Assembly: GCF_000719555.1 (NCBI RefSeq)
Contig: NZ_JOGX01000009.1
Coordinates: 62,001 to 126,000 of the forward strand
Reading direction: 5' to 3'
From: Streptomyces sp. NRRL F-5727
GTDB taxonomy: Bacteria; Actinomycetota; Actinomycetes; Streptomycetales; Streptomycetaceae
Length of the DNA: 64,000 nucleotides
In this document: positions 54,345 to 62,307 of the stretch, piece after piece
Numbering within the stretch: the stretch's first letter is position 1
Layout of the letters: the number at the start of each line of letters is the position of its first letter
Position numbers and translations under genes: made by a program
The notes under the pieces: generated by a model
What the model was told of the DNA's origin: nothing
Databases searched by the model: none
Seen by the model: only the letters and a program-made list of their open reading frames with translations

Positions 54345-54479
54345 GTGCCGACCGGGTCGTTCTCGCAGCGCCGGACGGGTGAACCGTCCACGGTGGGAAG
54401 CCGCTACGGGCTCCTGTACGGCGGCGGCCGATACGCCGAGTTCTGGAACATCGCCATGGCCTCCGCGGCCAGGAAGTGA
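54345..54479 (+). CDS. Possible tiny ORF before the thioesterase
   Basis: A GTG-initiated frame of 44 codons (or 28 from GTG 54393) ends GSRYGLLYGGGRYAEFWNI then AMASAARK. The tail is rich in Gly, Tyr and aromatic residues and unlike random G+C-rich translation. Its last codons contain the AGGAAG used as Shine-Dalgarno by the thioesterase. There is no clear ribosome binding site of its own. It could be a small peptide gene, a gene remnant, or chance. The rest of the 400-base gap from 54086 to 54484 shows no other feature I can support. Confidence 0.3.
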   Translation: MPTGSFSQRRTGEPSTVGSRYGLLYGGGRYAEFWNIAMASAARK

Positions 54480-54484
54480 GCGAC

Positions 54485-55285
54485 ATGTCCGTTGAACCGA
54501 TGAAGCGCGACGGCCGCACCGGCAAGTTCCGCCGCATCGCCGAGCGGCCTTACGCCCGTGCCCGGGTGGTGCTGTTCCCGCACGGCGGCGGCAGCGCCAG
54601 CTACTTCCGGTCCTGGGCCGCGGCCGTGCCCTGGGACCTCGACTTCCTCGTGGCGCAGTACCCGGGGCGCGAGGACCGCTACTCCGATCCGATGCCGGAC
54701 GACATCCAGACCCTGGCCGCCGTGCTGGCGGACGGGCCGCCGGTCGACGGTCCGGAGCTCCCGACGATGCTGTTCGGACACAGCATGGGGGCCCTCGTCG
54801 CCTACGAGGTGGCCCGCGAGATCTCCGCGGCCGGCCACCACCCGCTGCGGCTCGTGGTCTCGGGCCATCCGGCGCCCGAGCTGAGCAGGCCGGGCACGGT
54901 GCACCTCGGCACGGACGAGGAGCTGGTCGAGGAGCTGCGCCGCACCGAGGCGACCCACCGCGACGTCCTCGACAACGCCGACCTCGTCGAGGCGTTCCTG
55001 CCCACCATCAGGACCGACTACCGGTTGAGCGAGACCTACCGGCACCGGCCCGGCGCGCGCCTGATCGCCCCGGTCACCGTGCTGTACGGCGACCGGGACC
55101 CGGAGATCTCCCCGCGGGAGGCCGAGGCGTGGAGCGACACCACCGAAGGGACGTGCGACGTCCGCGTCTTCGAGGGCGGTCACTTCTACCTGGACCACCA
55201 CCGCGACCAGGTCGTCGAACTCATCACGGCGTACGCCCGCGCGGCCTTCGACACGTCGGCGGCCCCCTGGCCCTCGGCCCCGTGA
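54485..55285 (+). CDS. Type II thioesterase (alpha/beta hydrolase)
   Basis: The 266-residue protein has the oxyanion region FPHGGGSASYF, the nucleophile elbow FGHSMGALVAYE (S100), an Asp in YGDRDPEIS (about 203) and H233 in GGHFYLD. Such enzymes clear stalled intermediates from NRPS or PKS carrier proteins. ATG 54485 is chosen because AGGAAG lies 8 bases before it. No carrier protein or synthetase is in the window, so its partner is elsewhere or lost. ECF transporter genes follow after 61 bases. Confidence 0.9.
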   Translation: MSVEPMKRDGRTGKFRRIAERPYARARVVLFPHGGGSASYFRSWAAAVPWDLDFLVAQYPGREDRYSDPMPDDIQTLAAVLADGPPVDGPELPTMLFGHSMGALVAYEVAREISAAGHHPLRLVVSGHPAPELSRPGTVHLGTDEELVEELRRTEATHRDVLDNADLVEAFLPTIRTDYRLSETYRHRPGARLIAPVTVLYGDRDPEISPREAEAWSDTTEGTCDVRVFEGGHFYLDHHRDQVVELITAYARAAFDTSAAPWPSAP

Positions 55286-55346
55286 CCGCCCGCCGACCGC
55301 AGGCACCGCACGCACTTCACCCGAACGAGACGAGGGCAGGAGCCCA

Positions 55347-55961
55347 GTGACCACCGAAGCAAGCCCGCAGCGCCTGGACTTACGCATGAGCCCCCGGGAT
55401 CTCATCAACATCGGAATCTTCGGGGCTCTCTATCTCGTGACCGTGGGGGTGTTCACCTCCCTGGAGTTCCTCGGCCCCGCGGCGACCCTGGTGACGAGCG
55501 CGGTGAGCATCGTCGCGGCGGGCGTGCCGTTCATGCTCTTCCTCACCCGCGTACGGCACGCCGGCATGGTCACCGTGCTGGCGGTCATCGTGAACAGCTT
55601 CATGCTCCTCATCGGCAGCCCGCCGATCGGCCTCGTCATCGGCGTGGTGGCCGCGGTGATCGCCGAAGCGCTGCTGTACGCGGGCCGGTACCGCTCGCGG
55701 AAGATGAGCGTGCTCGCCTACGCCGTGTTCAGCACCTGGTTCGCCGGGCTGTTCATGCCGATGCTGTACGCCCGTGAGGAGTTCCTCTCCAGCCCGTACA
55801 TGGAGAGCATGGGCGAGGAGTACACCCGTCAGCTCGACGACCTGCTGTCCCCGGCGGTGCTGATCGCGTTCGACTTGTCCACGCTGGTCTTCGGCGTCAT
55901 CGGCGGTCTGCTGGGCGTCCGGCTGCTGGACAAGCACTTCCGGAAAGCCGGTCTGGTGTGA
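55347..55961 (+). CDS. ECF transporter S component (MptD-like)
   Basis: The 204-residue protein has about six hydrophobic segments and starts its core LRMSPRDLINIGIFGALYLV, as in the MptD family of putative ECF substrate-binding components. GTG 55347 has AGGAG upstream. Codon 12 is TTA (55380-55382), the rare leucine codon read by bldA tRNA, so production may wait for development. The substrate is unknown. The stop overlaps the next gene by 4 bases. Confidence 0.8.
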   Translation: MTTEASPQRLDLRMSPRDLINIGIFGALYLVTVGVFTSLEFLGPAATLVTSAVSIVAAGVPFMLFLTRVRHAGMVTVLAVIVNSFMLLIGSPPIGLVIGVVAAVIAEALLYAGRYRSRKMSVLAYAVFSTWFAGLFMPMLYAREEFLSSPYMESMGEEYTRQLDDLLSPAVLIAFDLSTLVFGVIGGLLGVRLLDKHFRKAGLV

Positions 55962-56725
55962 CCCCGTCCCCGTCGCGGACGGCCCCGGCCGGCTCCCCGG
56001 ACGCCCACGCGCCGTCCGGGGAGCCGCCCCGGGGGAGGACGCTGGACCCCCGTACCGGCGTGGTGCTCCTGATGGCCGCGAGCATCTCCATCACGGCGCC
56101 CGGCGGCCTGTGGTACGTCCCCGCGGCGCTGGCCGCCGGCGTGCTGCTGGCGCTGGTGGAGCGCGCGTGGAAGCGCGTGCTCGCCCTGCCGGCCGCCGCG
56201 GCCCTCGCCGCCGCCGTCGCGTTCCTGCTGCCGGCGGCCGCCCCGTGGCCGGTGCTCGGGGTCATCGGCGTCACGGCCGAGTTCACCCTGCGTCTGATCG
56301 CGGTGGGCGGCATCGCCGTCCACCTGGTGCGCACGATCCCGCCGACCCGGTTCACCGCCGCGCTGCGCGCGGCGCGGGTGCCGTCCGCCTTCACCGTGTC
56401 GGGCGCGGTGATGCTGCGGTTCGCGCCCACGATCGTCAGCGAGGCCCAGGCCGTGCGGGACGCGATGCGGCTGCGCGGGCTCGGCGGCTGGGCGGCCATG
56501 CTCCGCCGTCCGCTGCGCGCCATCGAGTACTTCACCGTCCCGCTGATGGCGTCGAGCCTCCGGGCCGCCGAGGACCTCTCGGCGTCGGCGCTGCTGCGCG
56601 GGCTCGGTTCCGAGGCCCGGCCGACGGCGATGCACCCGCCGCGGCTCGGCCCGATGGACGCGGCGGCCGCGGGCGTCGCCGTGCTGCTGGCCGTGGCGAC
56701 GCTGATGTGGAGGGCCGCGGCGTGA
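55958..56725 (+). CDS. ECF transporter T component
   Basis: The 255-residue protein has several transmembrane helices in its first half (about 30-110). Cytoplasmic coupling helices near the C-terminus carry MRLRGLGGW and LLRGLGSEAR, equivalents of the two ARG motifs that dock to the ATPases. It links the S component to ATP hydrolysis. Start and stop both overlap neighbours by 4 bases. Confidence 0.87.
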   Translation: MTPSPSRTAPAGSPDAHAPSGEPPRGRTLDPRTGVVLLMAASISITAPGGLWYVPAALAAGVLLALVERAWKRVLALPAAAALAAAVAFLLPAAAPWPVLGVIGVTAEFTLRLIAVGGIAVHLVRTIPPTRFTAALRAARVPSAFTVSGAVMLRFAPTIVSEAQAVRDAMRLRGLGGWAAMLRRPLRAIEYFTVPLMASSLRAAEDLSASALLRGLGSEARPTAMHPPRLGPMDAAAAGVAVLLAVATLMWRAAA

Positions 56726-58149
56726 TCCAGCTGAAGAACGTCCGATGGACCTACCAGGGGCACGACCGCGTCGTGCTCGACGGACTCGACCTGCACGTGC
56801 GGCAGGGCGAGACCGTGGTGATGTGCGGGCCGAGCGGCTCGGGCAAGAGCTCGGCGCTGCGGCTCATGAACGGTCTCATCCCCCACTTCCACGAGGGGAC
56901 CCTCGAAGGCGAGGTCCGCGTCGCGGACGCGCCGATCACCGACCTGGCGCAGGTCGGCAAGGTGACGGGGACGGTGCTCCAGCACCCCCGCCGCCAGTTC
57001 TTCACCGACGCCGTCGACACCGAACTGGCCTTCGCGCTGGAGAACTTCGGCACCCCCTCGCCGCGGATCCGGGAACGCGTCGGCGAGGTCGTCGCCGCCT
57101 TCGGGCTCGGCGGGTTCACCGGCTCCCTCCGGCAGCTGTCCGGCGGGCAGCAGCAGCGCGTGGCGTGCGCCGCGGCCATCACCCACGGGCCGCCGCTGCT
57201 GCTCTTCGACGAGCCCACCTCCAACCTGTCGCCGGAGGGCATCGACGAGCTCACCGGCGCGCTGCGCCACCTCCGCGAGCTGGGCGCGACGCTCGTCATC
57301 GCCGAGCACCGGCTGCACTACCTGCGCGACCTCGCCGACCGGATCGTGGTGCTCCAGGACGGCCGTGTCAGCAGGGAGTGGACCAGGGCCGAATTCCCCT
57401 CGCTGACCGAGGAGACGCTGCGCGGCGAGGGTCTGCGCGGCCTCGACCCGCCTCGCCGGCCCCCGGTCGCGCCCGCCGACGCGTACGGACCCAGCGTCGC
57501 CACCGGGGAGCGGGACGCGGCCCCGGCCGGGCCCGGATCCGGCAGCGACCTGGTGCTGCGCGGCGTCCGCTGCGGCTTCCGCGGCCGGCCCGTGCTCGAC
57601 ATCGCGGAGGCGCGGCTGCCCGCCGGCGCCATCACCGCCGTCACCGGACCCAACGGGGCGGGCAAGACCACCCTGGCGCGGGTCCTGGCGGGCCTGCAGC
57701 GCCACTCGGGCGAGGTGCTGCTCGACGGGCGCCCGCTCTCCCGCGCCCGGCGGCAGCGCGAGACCGCGCTCGTCATGCAGGACGTGCAGCGGCAGCTCTT
57801 CACGGACAGCGTCACCGCCGAACTGCGCCTCGGCGCGCTCCCGGAGCACGCGGGAGAGGCCCCGGCCGTCCTGGCCGACCTCGGCCTGGAGGGCTTCGGC
57901 GACCGGCATCCGCTGTCGCTGTCCGGAGGGCAGCAGCAGCGCCTGGTCGTCGCCACGGCCCGGCTGAGCGGCCGCCGCGTCGTCCTCTTCGACGAGCCCA
58001 GCTCCGGCGTCGACCGGCGCCATCTGCGGTCCATGACGCGCACCATGCGCGAGGTCGCCGAGGCGGGTGCCGTGGTCGTCCTCATCAGCCACGACGCCGA
58101 TCTCCTCACCCTCGCCGCGGACCGGGAACTGCGCCTCACCGCCCTGTGA
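56722..58149 (+). CDS. ECF transporter ATPase with two fused ABC domains
   Basis: The 475-residue protein carries two ABC domains. The first has GPSGSGKSS, LSGGQQQR and LLLFDEPTSNL; the second has GPNGAGKTT, LSGGQQQR and VVLFDEPSSGV, after a Pro-rich linker near residues 240-270. It powers the three-gene transporter. GTG 56722 overlaps the T-component stop by 4 bases. Confidence 0.92.
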   Translation: MIQLKNVRWTYQGHDRVVLDGLDLHVRQGETVVMCGPSGSGKSSALRLMNGLIPHFHEGTLEGEVRVADAPITDLAQVGKVTGTVLQHPRRQFFTDAVDTELAFALENFGTPSPRIRERVGEVVAAFGLGGFTGSLRQLSGGQQQRVACAAAITHGPPLLLFDEPTSNLSPEGIDELTGALRHLRELGATLVIAEHRLHYLRDLADRIVVLQDGRVSREWTRAEFPSLTEETLRGEGLRGLDPPRRPPVAPADAYGPSVATGERDAAPAGPGSGSDLVLRGVRCGFRGRPVLDIAEARLPAGAITAVTGPNGAGKTTLARVLAGLQRHSGEVLLDGRPLSRARRQRETALVMQDVQRQLFTDSVTAELRLGALPEHAGEAPAVLADLGLEGFGDRHPLSLSGGQQQRLVVATARLSGRRVVLFDEPSSGVDRRHLRSMTRTMREVAEAGAVVVLISHDADLLTLAADRELRLTAL

Positions 58150-58180
58150 GGAATGCACGGGGGCGTGGGTGGGGCGCACA

Positions 58181-58210
58181 TTGTGACGCGAAGTCACCGG
58201 ACGCTAGGTT
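58181..58210 (+). promoter_or_regulatory. asnB promoter with internal palindrome
   Basis: TTGTGA (58181-58186) and TAGGTT (58205-58210) are 18 bases apart, an HrdB-like promoter. GTGAC-GCGAA-GTCAC (58183-58197) is a perfect palindrome that overlaps the -35 and spacer, a good repressor site. Confidence 0.65.
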
Positions 58211-58292
58211 GGCGATACCGGTGCGGGCCGCGAATGTCTTTCACGTTGGTTTTGCGAATTCCGCGGGACAGCGCGGGAAATGAGGTCTCCAC

Positions 58293-60137
58293 ATGTGCGG
58301 AATTTCTGGCTGGGTCTCCTTCGAATCCGATCTGACGCGCCGGCGTGACGCCCTCGACGCCATGACCGGGACGATGGCGTGCCGCGGACCGGACGCCTGC
58401 GGCACGTACGTGGACACCCATGTCGGGCTGGGGCACCGGCGGCTCGCCATCATCGACCTGCCCGGCGGCACCCAGCCGATGAGCGTGCGCACGCCGGCCG
58501 GCGCCGTCGTCCTGGTGTATTCCGGCGAGGCGTACAACTACCGCGAGCTGCGCGACCGCCTCCGGGGGCTGGGGCATTCCTTCACGACGGAGAGCGACAC
58601 CGAGGTCGTGCTCCACGCCTATCTCGAATGGGGCGAGAGCCTCGTCGACCACCTCGACGGCATGTACGCGTTCGCCATATGGGACGAGCGGGAGCAGAAG
58701 CTGGTCCTCGTGCGCGACCGCATGGGGATCAAGCCGCTCTTCTACCACCCCACTCCGGACGGCGTGCTGTTCGGCTCCGAGCCCAAGGCGATCCTGGCCA
58801 ACCCGCTGGTGCGCAAGGCGGTCGACACCGACGGCCTGCGCGAGCTCTTCGCCCAGACCAAGACCCCCGGCTGGGCCCTGTGGAAGGGCATGCACGAGAT
58901 GCTGCCCGGCACGGTGATCACCGTGGACCGCGACGGGCTGCGGCAGCGGACCTACTGGAGCCTGAAGGCCGTCGAGCACACCGACAGCCGCGAGGACACC
59001 GTGGCGCGGATCCGGGAGATGCTCACCGGGATCGTCGACCGGCAGATGATCTCGGACGTGCCCCAGGGCGTGCTCCTCTCGGGCGGGCTGGACTCCAGCG
59101 CGCTCACCGGCCTGGCGGCCGAGCGGCTGGCCCTCCGCGGCGAGCGGGTGCGCACCTTCTCGGTGGACTTCGCCGGCCAGGAGGAGAACTTCGTCCCCGA
59201 CGAGATGCGGGAGACCCCCGACTCGCCCTTCGTCCGTGACGTGGTGGCCCACGTGGGCTCCGACCACCACGACGTCGTGCTGAACCCCGCGGACCTCTCG
59301 GACCCCGCGGTGCGGCGCGCCGCCGTGGCCTCCCGGGACATCCCGAACGGCTTCGGCGACCTGGACAACTCCCTCTACCTGCTCTTCAAGGCGATCCGCG
59401 AGCGCTCGACCGTGGCGCTGTCCGGGGAGTCGGCCGACGAGGTGTTCGGCGGCTACCCCTGGTTCCACGTCGAGGCGCTCACCCGGGTCCCCACCTTCCC
59501 CTGGATGACGGTCATCCCGCCGCTGAGCCTGGAGTCCCGCACCGACCACATCGAGCCCGGGCTGCGGAAGCGGCTCGACGTGGGCGCCTACACCGCCGAC
59601 CAGTACGCGGCGGCGCTCGCCGAGGTCGAGCACCTCGACGGCGAGTCGGAGCAGGACCGCCGGATGCGCTCGATCTTCCACCTGCACCTGACGCGCTTCG
59701 TCCGCAACATGCTGGACCGCAAGGACCGGCTCTCCATGGCCGTCGGCCTGGAGGTGCGGGTGCCCTTCTGCAACCACGAGCTGGTCGAGTACGTGTACAA
59801 CACGCCGTGGTCGATGAAGACGTTCGACGGCCGGGAGAAGAGCCTGCTGCGCCACGCGGCCGCGCACGTGATGCCGAGCTCGGTGGTGGAGCGGGTCAAG
59901 AGTCCGTACCCCTCGCCGCAGAACCCCGAGTACGCGGCCAACCTCCAGCAGCAGGTGAAGGAGATCCTCGCCTCCCCGGAGACCGAGCTGTTCGCGCTCG
60001 TCGACCGGGCCTGGGCGCAGCAGGTCGTGGCGCAGGACCCGGCGGGCATGCCGATGGGCGTGCGGGCCGGCCTGGAGCGGGTGCTCGACCTGAACACCTG
60101 GCTGGAGCTGCACGCGCCGGAACTGCTGCTGGACTGA
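58293..60137 (+). CDS. asnB: Asparagine synthetase (glutamine-hydrolysing)
   Basis: The 614-residue protein has Cys2 as the glutaminase nucleophile (MCGISGWVSF), an N-terminal Ntn domain with RGPDACGTYV and a synthetase domain with the PP-loop LLSGGLDSSALTG (about 265) and ALSGESADEVFGGYPWF. It converts aspartate to asparagine; relatives in clusters make other amides. It has its own promoter, so it is not simply the end of the ECF operon. Confidence 0.93.
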   Translation: MCGISGWVSFESDLTRRRDALDAMTGTMACRGPDACGTYVDTHVGLGHRRLAIIDLPGGTQPMSVRTPAGAVVLVYSGEAYNYRELRDRLRGLGHSFTTESDTEVVLHAYLEWGESLVDHLDGMYAFAIWDEREQKLVLVRDRMGIKPLFYHPTPDGVLFGSEPKAILANPLVRKAVDTDGLRELFAQTKTPGWALWKGMHEMLPGTVITVDRDGLRQRTYWSLKAVEHTDSREDTVARIREMLTGIVDRQMISDVPQGVLLSGGLDSSALTGLAAERLALRGERVRTFSVDFAGQEENFVPDEMRETPDSPFVRDVVAHVGSDHHDVVLNPADLSDPAVRRAAVASRDIPNGFGDLDNSLYLLFKAIRERSTVALSGESADEVFGGYPWFHVEALTRVPTFPWMTVIPPLSLESRTDHIEPGLRKRLDVGAYTADQYAAALAEVEHLDGESEQDRRMRSIFHLHLTRFVRNMLDRKDRLSMAVGLEVRVPFCNHELVEYVYNTPWSMKTFDGREKSLLRHAAAHVMPSSVVERVKSPYPSPQNPEYAANLQQQVKEILASPETELFALVDRAWAQQVVAQDPAGMPMGVRAGLERVLDLNTWLELHAPELLLD

Positions 60138-60343
60138 GCGCGCCCGGTCTCCGTCGCGGACGGGTCGGCGGGGGAGTGGCGTGCGGCACACGGGGGTCCG
60201 CCGTCCCCGCGGCCCGGCCGGCCGACTGCCGTGCCGCGCGGGGGGCTTCGGGCCCTCGGCGTGTCCCGGGCGGTCCGGGGCGCGGCCGGGGTGTGAGGGA
60301 CGTCTCTGGTCCGGGGCGGCACCGGTGCCCCATGGTGGTGGGC

Positions 60344-60499
60344 ATGAGCGCCACCACCACCCTCGCCGGCCGTCTCCTCTCGCGCACGCGCACGGGCGGC
60401 CCTCAGGACGACCGGGGTCCCGAGCTGCTGGAGCACGTCCTCGGCTGGACCCTCGTCGTCCTCCTCGCCGTCCTGGTCACCCGCGCGGGTCTCATGTGA
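60344..60499 (+). CDS. Small single-pass membrane protein
   Basis: A 51-residue frame, MSATTTLAGRLLSRTRTGGP onward, ends in one hydrophobic helix (HVLGWTLVVLLAVLVTRAGLM). An in-frame ATG four codons earlier is an alternative start. The ribosome binding site is weak. The 200 bases before it hold no other gene. No known family. Confidence 0.5.
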   Translation: MSATTTLAGRLLSRTRTGGPQDDRGPELLEHVLGWTLVVLLAVLVTRAGLM

Positions 60500-60511
60500 C
60501 CGGGCGGCCGG

Positions 60512-61000
60512 TCAGCGCGCCCCGGCCCACGGGGCCAGGATCCCGCTGACCCGTACGGTCCGGTCGGCCCAGACGGGCCCCGCGGCGAGCCGCGTCCACT
60601 CGGCGTCCCGGCGGCCGGGCAGCGTGCGTCCCTGGCTGGCCCAGAGCGAGTACAGCGCCTGGTAGATCGGCGGGTCCGGGTGGACCTGCACGGGTACCGG
60701 CGCGGGCAGCGGCACGGAGACCATCGTGGGCACCGGTACGACGGCGGTGGGCGCGGGCGCGTCCGCCGGGGCCGCCGGCGCGGGGACGGGCAGGGGCGCG
60801 GCGGCGGGGCGCGGCCCCGGCGCGGGCGTCTCCTCCGGGGCCGGGGCCCGCGCGGGGAGCGGTGCCGGCGCGGAGCCGTCGGGGGCGGGGCCCGATGCGG
60901 CCGTCCCTGCCGGAATCCATTGCGGAACCGATTCTTCGCCGCCCGGTTCGGTCTGCCGATGCCGACCGACTCCGCTGGGTGTGGAGTACAGCGTGGTCAT
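60512..61000 (-). CDS. Pro/Ala-rich protein of unknown function
   Basis: The 162-residue protein has a long low-complexity Pro/Ala region (about 30-105) and a better-defined end, PPIYQALYSLWASQGRTLPG to WADRTVRVSGILAPWAGAR. No signal or transmembrane helix is evident. The start lacks a Shine-Dalgarno, so the N-terminus is uncertain. The composition may inflate the coding signal; the C-terminal part argues for a real gene. Confidence 0.55.
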   Translation of the reverse strand: MTTLYSTPSGVGRHRQTEPGGEESVPQWIPAGTAASGPAPDGSAPAPLPARAPAPEETPAPGPRPAAAPLPVPAPAAPADAPAPTAVVPVPTMVSVPLPAPVPVQVHPDPPIYQALYSLWASQGRTLPGRRDAEWTRLAAGPVWADRTVRVSGILAPWAGAR

Positions 61001-61137
61001 GCCGGGACCAACGCGCCCCGCCCCCGCCGGGTCACCGCCGGACGCATTCGAGCGACAGTTCGCCTCTTACCCGGCGCGCCCGGCGGCGCACCGCCCCGCC
61101 CGCGCGCCCGCGCACGCCTCTGGTCCTCGCCCCGGAG

Positions 61138-61154
61138 TCTGACGTACCGTCAGA
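61138..61154. promoter_or_regulatory. TetR-type palindrome before the DUF7064-like gene
   Basis: TCTGACG-TAC-CGTCAGA is a perfect 7-bp inverted repeat with a 3-base spacer, 28 bases before the start codon. It fits the usual form of TetR-family operators. No tetR gene is visible in the window. Confidence 0.6.
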
Positions 61155-61181
61155 TCTCCTTCGAGGACCAGGAGGTCAGCC

Positions 61182-62285
61182 GTGGACGACGACCGGCCCG
61201 TCGCGCTCGACGAGTACCCCGTGCACCAGGCCCCGCTCTCCATGAAGCACCACGTCAGCGGCGACCGGAACGCCTACGACCGCTGCATCTTCCACGTCTT
61301 CGACCACGCCGGCCGCGCGCTGCTCATCGCCGGGCTCGGCGTCTACCCCAACACCGGGGTCGTCGACGCCTACGCCACCCTGCGCACCGGCGACCGGCTG
61401 CACGCCGTCCGCGCCTCCGACGCGCTCGGCGACGACCGGATGCGCCTGGAGGTCGGTCCGCTGCGGATCACCGTCGACGAACCGCTCCGCCGCTTCACCC
61501 TGAGCTGCGCCGCCGACCCGGCCGACCCCGACGGGCTCTCCTTCGACCTCACCTGGACCGGCGACTTCCCCGCCCTCTGGGAGCCGCACCACCTGCAGCG
61601 CACCGGCGGCCGGCTCACCCTCGAAGGGCGCCGCTTCGTCCAGGCCGGCCACTGCGCGGGCACCGTCCGGGCCGGCGGCGAGCGGTTCGAGGTCACGGCG
61701 GGGGAGTGGACCGGCACCCGCGACCGCAGCTGGGGCGTCCGCCCCATCCCCGGTGAGGAGCCCGGCCGCGCGGCCGAGTCCCGCCCCGAGGGCTTCCACT
61801 GGCTCTGGATCCCCATGCGCTTCGAGGACCGCTTCGTGATGGTCGTCGCCCAGGAGGACGCCGACGGCTACCGCACCCTCAACCAGGCCCAGCTGGTCCG
61901 CAACGGCCACCGGGACGTCCAGCTCGGCTGGCCCCGCACCGAGATCGCGTACCGGCCCGGCACCCGCCACCCCGAGAGCGCCGTCGTCCACCTCACCGAC
62001 CCGAGCGGCAAGCCCCTGGAGATCGGCGTCGAGATCCTCGCCTCCTCCCCGCTCGCCGTCGGCGCCGGCTACCCGCCCGCCGGCGACTGGCAGCACGGCA
62101 CCTGGCAGGGCCGCGACTGGACCGACCGGCGCGTCTACGACCTCTCCGACCCGGCCGCCCACCCGCTCGCCGCGTACGGCGTCACCGACCACGCGGCCCG
62201 CTTCACCCTCGACGGCCGCACCGGCCACGGCATCTTCGAGCACGGCTCCTTCGGCCGCCACGACCCCAGCGGCTTCACCGGCTGA
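61182..62285 (+). CDS. DUF7064/hydroxyneurosporene-synthase-like protein
   Basis: The 367-residue soluble protein is rich in beta strands and carries GEWTGTRDRSWGVRP with a His/Trp-rich FHWLWIPMRFEDRF, features of a lipocalin-like family often found beside acyl-CoA and lipid-degradation genes. Its function is unknown. GTG 61182 has AGGAGG 6 bases upstream. It lies 22 bases before an APH-fold kinase. Confidence 0.75.
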   Translation: MDDDRPVALDEYPVHQAPLSMKHHVSGDRNAYDRCIFHVFDHAGRALLIAGLGVYPNTGVVDAYATLRTGDRLHAVRASDALGDDRMRLEVGPLRITVDEPLRRFTLSCAADPADPDGLSFDLTWTGDFPALWEPHHLQRTGGRLTLEGRRFVQAGHCAGTVRAGGERFEVTAGEWTGTRDRSWGVRPIPGEEPGRAAESRPEGFHWLWIPMRFEDRFVMVVAQEDADGYRTLNQAQLVRNGHRDVQLGWPRTEIAYRPGTRHPESAVVHLTDPSGKPLEIGVEILASSPLAVGAGYPPAGDWQHGTWQGRDWTDRRVYDLSDPAAHPLAAYGVTDHAARFTLDGRTGHGIFEHGSFGRHDPSGFTG

Positions 62286-62307
62286 CCGTTCGGAAAGGAG
62301 GGACGCG

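Noticed and set aside
54345..54479. A lasso peptide precursor, with the asparagine synthetase as lasso cyclase
   Set aside because: No RRE (B1) or leader peptidase (B2) gene is present, the asparagine synthetase keeps the full canonical AsnB motifs including Cys2, and no Asp/Glu lies at ring position 7-9 after a Thr-minus-2 leader end.
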